Shown piece by piece: positions 15,316 to 22,768 of a stretch of 64,000 bases of DNA. The stretch lies in the IMG/VR virus record IMGVR_UViG_3300032050_000029, positions 57,979-121,978 of that record. One strand, written 5' to 3'. Source of the stretch: a virus. Within the stretch, counting starts at the first letter, position 1. The number at the start of each line of letters is the position of its first letter. The notes beneath the pieces are model-generated. The model was given only the letters and a program-made list of their open reading frames with translations, searched no databases and was not told the DNA's origin. The position numbers and the translations under genes were made by a program.

Positions 15316-15388
15316 TAGGGAAGACAGGGCTCGAACCTGCGACCCCCTGGTCCCAAACCAGGTGCGCTACCAACTGCGCTACTTCCCT
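15316..15388 (-). tRNA. tRNA-Pro(UGG)
   Basis: Anticodon loop TTTGGGA, acceptor AGGGAAG/CTTCCCT, D arm GCGCAGTTGGTAGCGC. Confidence 0.93.
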
Positions 15389-15393
15389 ATATG

Positions 15394-15464
15394 TTGCCCC
15401 CAAAGGATTCGAACCTCTACACTGTGGACCAAAACCACATGTCCTGCCATTAGACGAGAGGGCA
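15394..15464 (-). tRNA. tRNA-Gln(UUG)
   Basis: Anticodon loop TTTTGGT, acceptor TGCCCTC/GGGGGCA with the weak U1-A72 pair typical of glutamine tRNAs. Confidence 0.93.
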
Positions 15465-15472
15465 ATTTAAAG

Positions 15473-15558
15473 CGGAAAGAGAGGGATTCGAACCCCCGAT
15501 ACCTCGCGGTATGCCGGTTTTCAAGACCGGTGTAATCAACCAACTCTACCATCTTTCC
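15473..15558 (-). tRNA. tRNA-Ser(UGA)
   Basis: Anticodon loop CTTGAAA, long variable arm, acceptor GGAAAGA/TCTTTCC with G73. First tRNA after the promoter and boxA at 15569-15637. Confidence 0.93.
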
Positions 15559-15568
15559 GTTGGTACCT

Positions 15569-15585
15569 CAATATGTCAAAGAACG
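15569..15585 (-). promoter_or_regulatory. boxA-like antitermination element before the main tRNA array
   Basis: CGTTCTTTGACATATTG on the minus strand, 11 bases before tRNA-Ser(UGA). It matches the rRNA boxA consensus (YGCTCTTTRACA) and the GTTCTTTGACATATTG form found ahead of 16S rRNA in Bacteroidota. A near copy precedes the tmRNA at 16387-16403. Confidence 0.6.
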
Positions 15586-15606
15586 AATTTGAAATTCTAT
15601 TCTAAA

Positions 15607-15637
15607 CAAATATAACTCATTCAATCTTTTTCTGAAA
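15607..15637 (-). promoter_or_regulatory. Early promoter of the main tRNA array, TTTCA-N18-TATATTTG
   Basis: TTTCA (15637-15633), 18 bases, TATATTTG (15614-15607). It lies between the terminator at 15650-15683 and the boxA element, so it can drive the 20 tRNAs to its left as a separate unit. Confidence 0.7.
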
Positions 15638-15649
15638 GAGACCCATAAA

Positions 15650-15683
15650 AAAAGCCTCCCGGAATTTTTTATCCAGGAGGCTT
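15650..15683 (-). terminator. Rho-independent terminator inside the stable-RNA region
   Basis: On the minus strand GCCTCC...GGAGGC closes a hairpin followed by TTTTTTT. It should end the tmRNA/tRNA-Gly/31-residue ORF transcript before the main tRNA promoter. Confidence 0.8.
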
Positions 15684-15706
15684 AGTATTATAAGTGTTTT
15701 ATCTTA

Positions 15707-15802
15707 TCAGCTCCTGCCTGGACTTGGTGTAATTGAATCCGCCTGCGGAAAATTCTTTTCCACATTACTAAGAATCCAATATGTACATCCGTGCAGTTGC
15801 AT
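15707..15802 (-). CDS. 31-residue small ORF with its own late-type promoter
   Basis: The 309-base gap between tRNA-Gly and tRNA-Ser(UGA) holds this ORF, starting MQLHGCTYWILSNVEKN and ending SPGRS. It has an A-rich leader, a TATATAAATA motif 18 bases upstream, and ends 24 bases before the terminator at 15650-15683. This promoter-ORF-terminator layout suggests a real short transcript; whether the peptide or the RNA is the product cannot be told. Confidence 0.4.
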   Translation of the reverse strand: MQLHGCTYWILSNVEKNFPQADSITPSPGRS

Positions 15803-15820
15803 TGAAATTGTTTTATTTGT

Positions 15821-15832
15821 TATTTATATATA
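15821..15832 (-). promoter_or_regulatory. Late-type promoter motif TATATAAATA (31-residue ORF)
   Basis: GTATATATAAATA on the minus strand, containing the full T4 late consensus TATAAATA, 18 bases before the small ORF. Confidence 0.5.
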
Positions 15833-15868
15833 CTCACATTGTGTTTGTTTCACATGTGTGAGAATTTG

Positions 15869-15941
<73 letters not shown>

Positions 15942-15945
15942 AGAA

Positions 15946-16003
15946 ACAGGATGCATTGGGTTGTAGTTTACAAGTCTAGTCCAAAGTTGCTGTATGCATC
16001 CTT
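15946..16003 (-). ncRNA. Structured spacer H between tmRNA and tRNA-Gly
   Basis: Closed by a 9-base stem AGGATGCAT/ATGCATCCT, with CATACAGCAAC inside. Sister of spacer G at 15254-15315. It may be a processing signal or a small RNA. Confidence 0.45.
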
Positions 16004-16005
16004 TT

Positions 16006-16387
16006 TGGTGGAGGTGATGGGATTCGAACCCATGTCCGACTAAGGAACCTAAATCCCTCATTCACAAGCTTAGGCCATTTTTCTTAATGGCCAAAATAAA
16101 TGGTTCCTATTTTGACATCGTTACCAATAACTATGTCGAGTTCACTTATAAGGTAGTACTCTGAACGAGACCTTGAATTCTCATTCTTTTTAATATCTCA
16201 CGATGAGTGCGAGACTGATTAGGCTGCTACAGCGTAATCAGCACCAATGAAAGCCATTGCGTCTTCCCAGGTGAATGAAGATTTCTCTTCGCCTTTTATT
16301 GTGCGATAGGTGTTTAAGGGTTTCCATCTAACCCTGCTTGCATCAGTAACCTAATTTCAGCTTAATCGTCAAAACCTGGTCACCCCC
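16006..16387 (-). ncRNA. ssrA: tmRNA (ssrA)
   Basis: A one-piece tmRNA of about 380 bases. The 5' end GGGGGTG pairs with CACCTCC at the 3' end, followed by A and an encoded CCA; the T arm is CATGGGTTCGAATCCCATC. Between them lie pseudoknot-like stretches and a tag frame (16293-16219) that starts GEEKSSF and ends MAFIGADYAVAA-stop, the typical AA-ending degradation tag. The G-E start resembles Bacteroidota tags, but at about 24 residues it is longer. It rescues stalled ribosomes together with host SmpB. It is preceded by a TATATAAATA motif and boxA. Confidence 0.92.
16219..16293 (-). other. tmRNA tag-peptide reading frame
   Basis: Within the tmRNA, GGC (16293-16291) is the most plausible resume codon. 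The frame reads 24 residues to TAA at 16221-16219 and ends ADYAVAA. The exact resume codon is inferred from the Gly-Glu start of related tags; the C-terminal half of the tag is secure. Confidence 0.7.
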
Positions 16388-16403
16388 AATATGTTAAAGA
16401 ACG
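16387..16403 (-). promoter_or_regulatory. boxA-like element directly before tmRNA
   Basis: CGTTCTTTAACATATTG, differing from the copy at 15569-15585 by one base (A for G, allowed by the boxA R position). Its last G is the first tmRNA base. Confidence 0.6.
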
Positions 16404-16409
16404 TACCTT

Positions 16410-16419
16410 TATTTATATA
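16410..16419 (-). promoter_or_regulatory. Late-type promoter TATATAAATA (tmRNA)
   Basis: TATATAAATA lies 22 bases before the 5' end of tmRNA. Unlike the main tRNA array, this unit therefore carries a late-type rather than an early-type promoter. Confidence 0.5.
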
Positions 16420-16426
16420 ATCGCGG

Positions 16427-16729
16427 TTAACGATTGTTTACTGGAGCTCTCCAAGATTCCATTTGTTCGCGGCGATTCTTTTGAATCATATCCCATTCCA
16501 TACGATCATATAGAACATAGGAATACTTCCACCCACAGTCATCATCATAGTCAGAATCTTCTTCTACCACAATAGAATGACCAAGGATTTCTTGAAGAGT
16601 TTTCCAATCTGTTGGTCTCCAATACCCAAAGCGAAGGTAATTATGATTACCGCCACCAAAGATACGGCATACCTCGAATTGCCCTAAGGCATTTTCAATC
16701 TGTTTGAGTTTTTCAATTTCTATTTTCAT
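16427..16729 (-). CDS. Protein of unknown function, 100 residues
   Basis: An acidic, aromatic-rich protein with GGGNHNYLRFGYWRPTDW in the first half and DSDYDDDCGWKYSYVLYDRMEW after it, suggesting a compact beta-rich domain. No family recognised. It is the last gene of the three-gene early operon and ends just before the tmRNA promoter. Its start overlaps the upstream stop by 4 bases. Confidence 0.6.
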   Translation of the reverse strand: MKIEIEKLKQIENALGQFEVCRIFGGGNHNYLRFGYWRPTDWKTLQEILGHSIVVEEDSDYDDDCGWKYSYVLYDRMEWDMIQKNRREQMESWRAPVNNR

Positions 16730-16953
16730 CTTTCTAAAATTACAAAGTTACCAAATTCGCGATCAAATACTTGAAGGAGATGTTCATAATCACCACTCAT
16801 CATTTCAGTGGTAAGTTCTCCGCGCCTATTCGGTTGATACCCTAATTGCTTTGCTAAGTTTTGTGCAAGACCAATTAGTGCGAATGCATTTCCATCAGGG
16901 CCTGTAAGATCAATTACTATAGGGCCAGTTCTTTCGTGTTTTTCTCGTATCAT
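16726..16953 (-). CDS. Conserved small phage protein (IDLTGPDGNAFALIG motif)
   Basis: A 75-residue protein, MIREKHERTG at the N-terminus, with VIDLTGPDGNAFALIGLAQNLAKQLG, a segment seen in uncharacterised proteins of several phages. The C-terminal half is YEHLLQVFDREFGNFVILER. The ATG at 16953 follows the upstream stop by one base (TAA-T-ATG), so the longer upstream opening is rejected. Function unknown. Confidence 0.65.
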   Translation of the reverse strand: MIREKHERTGPIVIDLTGPDGNAFALIGLAQNLAKQLGYQPNRRGELTTEMMSGDYEHLLQVFDREFGNFVILER

Positions 16954-16954
16954 A

Positions 16955-17161
16955 TTACATGCATTGATAAGTTTCAGACTTAGACCAGTATTCATAGAAT
17001 GCGGCAGCAGATTCTGTAACTTCAGTAAGCTTAATACTTTTGAAGTAGACTCGGTTTCCAAAGACAGACTTTAGATTGACCGTATTCTTTGTGCAGTTTG
17101 ATACCCGGTAGAATCCACCTTGGTATGTTACGATTGATCCTTTGTTAATTTGATTTTCCAT
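16955..17161 (-). CDS. Small protein of 68 residues
   Basis: Starts MENQINKGSIVTYQGGFYRVSNC. The GSIVTYQGGFYRV stretch reads like a small SH3/KOW-type barrel strand pair, followed by a helix (SAAAFYEYWSKSE). First gene after the promoter at 17179-17209. Function unknown. Confidence 0.6.
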   Translation of the reverse strand: MENQINKGSIVTYQGGFYRVSNCTKNTVNLKSVFGNRVYFKSIKLTEVTESAAAFYEYWSKSETYQCM

Positions 17162-17180
17162 ATCCGTTTAATTTTATATA
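17162..17180 (-). promoter_or_regulatory. TATATAAAATTAAACGGAT element
   Basis: The leader of the 68-residue gene contains TATATAAAATTAAACGGAT; nearly the same string (one A fewer) occurs before the exonuclease at 18077-18094. It may be a second promoter type or a leader signal. Confidence 0.35.
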
Positions 17181-17209
17181 AATATAAAACAAATTTTTGG
17201 GATTTGAAA
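17179..17209 (-). promoter_or_regulatory. Early promoter TTTCA-N18-TATATTTA
   Basis: TTTCA (17209-17205), 18 bases, TATATTTA (17186-17179). Differs from the other three early promoters only in the last base of the -7 box. About 50 bases around it repeat the promoter region at 5270-5320. Confidence 0.6.
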
Positions 17210-17257
17210 ATATTTGGGAGACTTTTTTCTCTCCAGATGAAAAAAGTTATTAACAAT

Positions 17258-18052
17258 TTAGAATGGCATTGGAGACTCTGCCTTTAACTTTTCTATAAGC
17301 TTTCTTGCAATGATTTTGGTTTCTTTTGCAAATTCACCTTTATCAATCATCCATTCAATATATCTGGAATCTGCTTCATAAACTTCTTTAAAAGGTTTAC
17401 CTGCCCATTTTCCAAAATTAAAGATGATTTCTTTTTTCCCGTTAATTTCGGCAAACTTAAACTTACCGCTTAGGTCAACTTGCGTTTGACGAGACTCATT
17501 AACCGCTTGGTCAATTTCGGCAGCAGATCCTGGCATATCATATAGTTTACGTTGTGCCTGGAAGATTTCCATTGTTGCACGAATATCTGCTTCTGCACGG
17601 TGTGCACCATCTAAAGTTTTACCTGTGTACTTGGTATATGCAGTACTAAGATCTCGTCTTTCGTATTTAGAATAGATTAGGAACGGATCAATAACGGCCT
17701 TACCGCGAGGATTAAATACAAGACCAGCTCGCATAAATTCTTCAGTAAGCATTGGGATATCAAAGTAAAGTGCATTATAACCACCGAGGTCGCTATCACC
17801 TATAAAGTCCATAACTTCTTTGGCAATATATTCAAACCTATCCTGGTCTTCGAGCATATCTGGTGTGATTCCATGTTTATCAATCGCTTCTTGGCGCCAT
17901 TCAATACCAGGCCCAGGATTTACGAGTGTATAAAAAGATGAGATCTCATTACCTTCAAAATCAGTTTTGATCATACAGATCTCAATAATCCTATCTGTTG
18001 CTGTGTTAACACCAGTAGTTTCTAAATCAAACCAAACAATACTCTTATCCAT
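17258..18052 (-). CDS. DEDDh 3'-5' exonuclease (DnaQ-like) with C-terminal DUF3820-like domain
   Basis: A 264-residue protein. Exo I is IVWFDLETTG (5-14), Exo II is in GGYNALYFDIPML (about 92-104), and Exo III is HRAEADIRAT (about 150-159, with the H of the DEDDh class). Residues 200-250 (FNFGKWAGKPFKEVYEADSRYIEWMI) match the small domain that ends exonuclease X-type proteins. It should degrade or proofread DNA ends. It is a monocistronic gene between early small genes and the tail cluster. Confidence 0.85.
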   Translation of the reverse strand: MDKSIVWFDLETTGVNTATDRIIEICMIKTDFEGNEISSFYTLVNPGPGIEWRQEAIDKHGITPDMLEDQDRFEYIAKEVMDFIGDSDLGGYNALYFDIPMLTEEFMRAGLVFNPRGKAVIDPFLIYSKYERRDLSTAYTKYTGKTLDGAHRAEADIRATMEIFQAQRKLYDMPGSAAEIDQAVNESRQTQVDLSGKFKFAEINGKKEIIFNFGKWAGKPFKEVYEADSRYIEWMIDKGEFAKETKIIARKLIEKLKAESPMPF

Positions 18053-18076
18053 AATTACTATACTTTTAGTGGAACA

Positions 18077-18094
18077 ATCCGTTAATTTTATATA
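18077..18094 (-). promoter_or_regulatory. TATATAAAATTAACGGAT element (exonuclease)
   Basis: Second copy of the motif at 17162-17180, located about 25 bases before the exonuclease ATG. Confidence 0.35.
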
Positions 18095-18137
18095 GTAACC
18101 AGATAACTTAGTTTTAGGTTTCTAAGAAAAAGATTTA

Positions 18138-21100
18138 TTAATTACCTTCGGTAGGAATGAGTACGGCAATTTTTCCAGGTAAACCACTCATTGTAGAATT
18201 TAGGTTACCTAAAGTAGTATTAATACTTCTAAGAGTTACTGAAAGACCTTTATCTCCGCCTCCACCGCCAGCATTACCATCAGATGTTGTTGTGGTGGTA
18301 GCAGTAGAAGTATTACTTTGATTTAACGCATCTCTAATGTCTTCGACGGCACTAAGTAATTGAGCATATGCAGCTGCATTGTTACTTAATTCACCTGCGC
18401 CCTTAAATAGATTTGCAAATGATTCTGCTTTATCTGCATCTATCTTATTAATAGCGGCAGCCATTTTATCCATACCTTCAGCAGCTTTATGAATAAGTCC
18501 TTTTCCAGCATTCTTAGATATTTCAGAAATAAATCCTTGCATATGATCGACCTGGGACTTAAATTTAGGTTTCTCATAGTAATATGTAAATGTATCACCT
18601 ATTGATGTAAAGATCTCTTTAATGCTTTTTGCAATTGCTTGTGGATTCTTAAGATCCGTAAATGCCTGTAAACCTTTTGCAATATTTTCTAATTCTTTAC
18701 CTGCACCCTTTACATTCTCAATACCTTTTTGAACAAGGTTTTCATCCCAGCTTATACCAAACAGAGAACTTAATCCAGTTGAATCTTCCTGTTCTTTTCC
18801 ACCTATTGCCATAAATGCATCACCTACAAACATAAGGGTATTTTTAATCGTATATCCTAACTTTTCAAAATCAACATTATTAGAAATCATATCTTGAAAA
18901 GACTTAAGACCATTTGCAATTAAATTAAGTTGCTCACCAGCACCCTTTACACTCTCGACACCCTTTTGGACAAGGTTTTCATCCCAGCTAAAAATAAACC
19001 ACCCATCCTCTTGTTCCATTCCACCTATTGAAGCAAAGGCTTCTCCTACAAAGGTAATTGATTTTTTAACAGCACCTGCTAATGTATCCCAGTTAATATT
19101 TTGATCAACCATGTCTTGGAATGTTTTAAGACCTGTTGCAATATTAGTAAGTTCTTGACCTGCACCCTTTACAGAATCAATACCTTCAGCAACTTTATTC
19201 TTTTCAATTCCAAAAAGAGATCCCATAATTCCACCTGCCTGTACATTACCTTGACTTGCAACCGCAGCAAAAGCTTCGCTAACAAAACCTACGGTATTTG
19301 TAACAGCATAACCTAATGTACCAGGAGCATATCTTCCGTTTGCATCAGGTTGTCCAAATTGAACACCACCATCAATTAATGCCTGGAATGATTTAAGACC
19401 CTCTGCGATGTCTTTAAGCGCTTTACCGGTTCCCATAACTGATTGGATACCTTCCTGTACCTTATTCTGTTTAACATTAAATAAAGTATCAAAGAAACCA
19501 CCACCTTGGACATTTCCTTCATTGGCTACGGCGGCAAAAGCAGTTCTAATAAATCCTACTGTGTTTGTAACAGCATAACCTAATGTACCTTCTTCATAAT
19601 TACCATTACCATCAGGTTGGCCAAAACTAACTCCGCTATCAATAAGAGATTGGAATTCTTTTAGGCCTTTGGCAATATCTTTTAATGCTCTACCGGCGCC
19701 TAGCACTGAATTAATACCTTCTTCAACCGCAGTTCTCTTAAATCCAAACATTTGACCAAAGAAAGATGAACTAGGTACCTGTTCGCTTGATCCTGCTAAT
19801 GCAAATGCAGTAGTAACACCATTTAACATTGTTACCAATTCTTTAGATAACTCATCATTCCATCCAACTTCTTTAAACTTATTAAGACCAAATGATAATG
19901 TTGTTAATGCAATACCAGCAGCAGTAAAACCAGCAGCGGCTTCAACCATCCTAACAGCATCGACTGCGCCAGTAATAGCTCCGCCTAATTTAGCAAAAAA
20001 TCCTTCATCTGCATCGGCATTACCTAAGAATGCTGATTTAATACCAACTAAAGTAGTTGTCATAGCAGAAGCATCATCCTCAGTAAAACCTACTGCTTTA
20101 AATAAAGCCAAACCACCAGATAATACAGCTAAAGATATTCCAACTGCAGCAAATGCTGCAGACCCAGCTAATATAAATAATGCCCCAGCACCAGCCGCAG
20201 CAAATTCTAAACCTAATGCTAATAGGATACCTGATTGTACACCTACATCTTTCAGAGTCATATCCTCTGTTACCTTGGCAAACGGTAAATATCCAAGACT
20301 AAATACAAGTAATCCAAGTCCCATAGCAGCAACCCCTATAGCCCCTTTAATTAATTGACTAGCAAGTAATCCAGCCGCAGCAACAGCAGCTCCGACACCA
20401 ATTAAAATTGCTGATTGTATACCTAATCTTTCAAGAGTTATATCTTTTGTTACCATTGCAAACACTAGGTACCCAACAGAAAATACTATTAAGCTCAATC
20501 CCATAATTAATAAACCAACCGCACCCTTTCTGATTTGCTTATCAAATAATCCTATAAGAGCAAATGCTCCACTTATAAGAACAAGAGTTCCTACCATTGC
20601 TAGCAGAATGATTGGGTTTAATAAGATAAATAGAGAAGCTAAAGCAAATAGAACTAATCCGGCACTAAAGAAAACTAATGATCTTCCCATTAATAAAAGA
20701 GCTCGGGCACCCTGTCTGATTGGTCTATCAAATTTACCTAATAGTGCAAATGCTCCTGCAAATAATACTACGGTCAGTAATATAACAGGAGCCATAACAA
20801 TACCTATAATAGAAGCAATTGCAACTACTACAAGCCCTTTTGCAAATTTAATTAATGAGTCACCCATTAGGCCTAATGCATCGGCGCCTTTACTTATCAC
20901 TTTACTTTTCTTTCCTATCATTTCAAATGTAGGAAGTAATATCTTTAATGTAGCTTTAAGTAAAAGAGCACCTACATATCCTGGTATAAGTAAGAATGCA
21001 GCCGCAGCCAGCCCTCTTGCAAATTTACCTATGTTTGCTGCTATTTTTTCAAATGCTTCTGACCCTTCTTTAATCTTTTTTGTATCTAAATCATCAAAGA

Positions 21101-21476
21101 CAGCCATTATTTCCTTAATGGTTGATGAAAATTTTCTAATAGCACCTTTAGGTACTAGCATAAAAGTTAATAGACCGAACGCTAAAGAAGAAGCACCACC
21201 ACCTAACATTTTGATGGCTTCTGCTCCTTCTTTAAGTTTATCTTTATCCATAGGTTTACCTCCTACGGATATTGCACCATTTTTCGTATTTGTAGCAATC
21301 TGTTTTAATAAATCTGTCTGTACTTGTAATTCGGCTACAATTGCTTGACTTAACTGCCCACTACTTCCACCGGCAACAGCAGCAACCACAGCATCTAATT
21401 TTGATGCAGTTTCTTCAGTCGACTTTGCTATCTTGGTTAGAGGATCCATAAGATCCTTTAAGGTTACTACTGCCAT
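18138..21476 (-). CDS. Probable tape measure protein with hydrophobic and tandem repeats
   Basis: A 1112-residue protein. After a soluble start, residues about 85-500 alternate amphipathic helices (GARALLLMGRSL, GAVGLLIMGLSL) with long hydrophobic stretches. Residues about 575-980 carry five tandem repeats of roughly 75-88 residues built on V-x-G-I-x-S-V-x-G-A-G...IAxGLKxFQxxI. The last 130 residues are helical with a Ser/Thr and Gly linker. Size, repeats, hydrophobicity and position next to tail genes fit a tape measure protein, which sets tail length; T4 gp29 itself is not recognisably similar. Its start lies 16 bases after the leucine-rich-repeat gene. Confidence 0.65.
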   Translation of the reverse strand: MAVVTLKDLMDPLTKIAKSTEETASKLDAVVAAVAGGSSGQLSQAIVAELQVQTDLLKQIATNTKNGAISVGGKPMDKDKLKEGAEAIKMLGGGASSLAFGLLTFMLVPKGAIRKFSSTIKEIMAVFDDLDTKKIKEGSEAFEKIAANIGKFARGLAAAAFLLIPGYVGALLLKATLKILLPTFEMIGKKSKVISKGADALGLMGDSLIKFAKGLVVVAIASIIGIVMAPVILLTVVLFAGAFALLGKFDRPIRQGARALLLMGRSLVFFSAGLVLFALASLFILLNPIILLAMVGTLVLISGAFALIGLFDKQIRKGAVGLLIMGLSLIVFSVGYLVFAMVTKDITLERLGIQSAILIGVGAAVAAAGLLASQLIKGAIGVAAMGLGLLVFSLGYLPFAKVTEDMTLKDVGVQSGILLALGLEFAAAGAGALFILAGSAAFAAVGISLAVLSGGLALFKAVGFTEDDASAMTTTLVGIKSAFLGNADADEGFFAKLGGAITGAVDAVRMVEAAAGFTAAGIALTTLSFGLNKFKEVGWNDELSKELVTMLNGVTTAFALAGSSEQVPSSSFFGQMFGFKRTAVEEGINSVLGAGRALKDIAKGLKEFQSLIDSGVSFGQPDGNGNYEEGTLGYAVTNTVGFIRTAFAAVANEGNVQGGGFFDTLFNVKQNKVQEGIQSVMGTGKALKDIAEGLKSFQALIDGGVQFGQPDANGRYAPGTLGYAVTNTVGFVSEAFAAVASQGNVQAGGIMGSLFGIEKNKVAEGIDSVKGAGQELTNIATGLKTFQDMVDQNINWDTLAGAVKKSITFVGEAFASIGGMEQEDGWFIFSWDENLVQKGVESVKGAGEQLNLIANGLKSFQDMISNNVDFEKLGYTIKNTLMFVGDAFMAIGGKEQEDSTGLSSLFGISWDENLVQKGIENVKGAGKELENIAKGLQAFTDLKNPQAIAKSIKEIFTSIGDTFTYYYEKPKFKSQVDHMQGFISEISKNAGKGLIHKAAEGMDKMAAAINKIDADKAESFANLFKGAGELSNNAAAYAQLLSAVEDIRDALNQSNTSTATTTTTSDGNAGGGGGDKGLSVTLRSINTTLGNLNSTMSGLPGKIAVLIPTEGN

Positions 21477-21492
21477 TCATGGAGTTATTTTA

Positions 21493-22485
21493 TTAGTTAA
21501 CGTCAACCGTCCAGCCGTTACCTTCTAGGACCGCTTTAGCAGCAAGACCAGTTGCGCTAGGAGTAGCATTAGTTCCTCCGTTTAACTCAACATATCCACC
21601 TGATACACCGTTTGTAGAAAGAGCAACTAAGATGTTATCTACCGCTTCTTCCGTTAGGTCACAGTTATATGCATTTACATCATAGCCGCCATTACCTAGA
21701 GGTTGACTGCTATCAATAATTATCTCGGTTAAATCTGTATTTCCATTAAGATCAAATCCAGTTAATGAAGGTAACATTGATATGTCAAGACTACCTGCAA
21801 TAAGAGATTGGTCAGCATCAAAAAATTCAAGATTAACTAATCCTACAAGATCTGGGAATCCACCTGAAAAATCACTATCGTCTACACGAAGCTCAATTAA
21901 ATTATAGCAACCTGATAAATTAACAGAAGTTAATGATGGTGTGTTTGTATCAACAAGATCACAGTCACTTATATCAATATATGTAAGGTTTGTTAAACCA
22001 GAAAAATCTACACTTTCTAACGCATTATAGTCTGCCCTAAATTCTTGTAAATTAGCAAGGGTTTGTAAACGTGATATTGACTTAATAGGTGCATCACCAT
22101 CACCAGGAAAATTTAATTGTAAGATTTTTAGAGGATCATCAAAGTATACTTTAACTGTGTAATCGCCAATCTCATCATATGTATGGTTTTCGCTGTAATA
22201 GCCACCACCACCTGAATCCACATGTACATTACCATCACCCCATTCAATTGTAAATTCAATAGGTTCACCAGTAGAAGTAAAATCAAATTCAAAGTAAGTA
22301 CTGTCAAAGGTATTTACTACAAATTCCAATGAAGGTGTTCTACCACCCCCACCGCTACTTGAGTCTCCGGTTGCAGCAACAGCTGACATATTTCTAACCG
22401 CTTCTTGTAATGCCTGTGTTCTAATTTCAGAAAAAGCAGCCTGGCTCTTTGCCTGAATATCTTTAAGAATTTGTTGTCTATCCAT
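21493..22485 (-). CDS. Leucine-rich-repeat virion protein with PKD-like domain
   Basis: A 330-residue protein. Residues 1-45 are helical and end in a Gly-rich hinge. Residues about 50-120 form a PKD-like beta sandwich (FTIEWGDGNVHV...NHTYDEIGDYTVKVYF). Residues about 125-300 are leucine-rich repeats (LANLQEFRADYNALESVDFSG, LTNLTYIDISDCDL). The end (GLAAKAVLEGNGWTVDVN) repeats a phrase found in bacterial LRR surface proteins. In a tail cluster this suggests a baseplate or fibre part that binds a host surface, and the LRR portion looks host-derived. A TATATAAATA late motif is 13 bases upstream. Confidence 0.7.
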   Translation of the reverse strand: MDRQQILKDIQAKSQAAFSEIRTQALQEAVRNMSAVAATGDSSSGGGGRTPSLEFVVNTFDSTYFEFDFTSTGEPIEFTIEWGDGNVHVDSGGGGYYSENHTYDEIGDYTVKVYFDDPLKILQLNFPGDGDAPIKSISRLQTLANLQEFRADYNALESVDFSGLTNLTYIDISDCDLVDTNTPSLTSVNLSGCYNLIELRVDDSDFSGGFPDLVGLVNLEFFDADQSLIAGSLDISMLPSLTGFDLNGNTDLTEIIIDSSQPLGNGGYDVNAYNCDLTEEAVDNILVALSTNGVSGGYVELNGGTNATPSATGLAAKAVLEGNGWTVDVN

Positions 22486-22498
22486 TATCTTTTGTCTT

Positions 22499-22508
22499 TA
22501 TTTATATA
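22499..22508 (-). promoter_or_regulatory. Late-type promoter TATATAAATA (LRR gene)
   Basis: AATATATAAATAAA on the minus strand, combining both late-motif forms, 13 bases before the LRR gene start. Confidence 0.55.
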
Positions 22509-22509
22509 T

Positions 22510-22752
22510 TTAGAATCTTGGCATACTTATCTTAGGCATAGAAGGTTGCTTATAACTAGACATATTTTTATTCATATTGGTAGCATTTTTCTGCATTCCA
22601 GCTATGTTATACTTATCTTCAGCATCTTGATTTTGTTTCTTTTCTTCATCATTACGTTCTTTAATGATGTCATTATAGATTTCAAGAGTATACTCAAATT
22701 CATAATATGGAAGCATGTCCAGCTCGGTAGGCTGAACATGCAATTTTTCCAT
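22510..22752 (-). CDS. Small tail-assembly protein candidate (gp51-like position)
   Basis: An 80-residue protein starting MEKLHVQPTELDMLPYYEFEYTLEIYND, then a charged coil and a Met/Asn/Lys-rich tail. The N-terminus looks like the small helical partners encoded next to tape measure or hub proteins. The frame is open further upstream, but that part lies over the 3' end of the gp26-like gene and is out of character, so the ATG at 22752 is used. Function inferred from position only. Confidence 0.5.
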   Translation of the reverse strand: MEKLHVQPTELDMLPYYEFEYTLEIYNDIIKERNDEEKKQNQDAEDKYNIAGMQKNATNMNKNMSSYKQPSMPKISMPRF

Positions 22753-22768
22753 AAGTAATACCCTGATC

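Noticed and set aside
14986-15535. Open frames over tRNA-Met, -Glu, -Thr, -Pro, -Gln and -Ser, with phrases such as ERDSNPRY
   Set aside because: These are the well-known false proteins produced by translating tRNA genes; no coding signal beyond that.
16954-17061. Longer start for the 75-residue gene at 16726-16953
   Set aside because: It would overlap a neighbour by over 100 bases; the ATG one base after the upstream stop fits the local pattern.
20608-21348. 246-codon plus-strand frame opposite the tape measure gene
   Set aside because: Arises antisense to a low-complexity hydrophobic repeat region; Asn/Ile/Ala-rich, no motif, no promoter or start signal.
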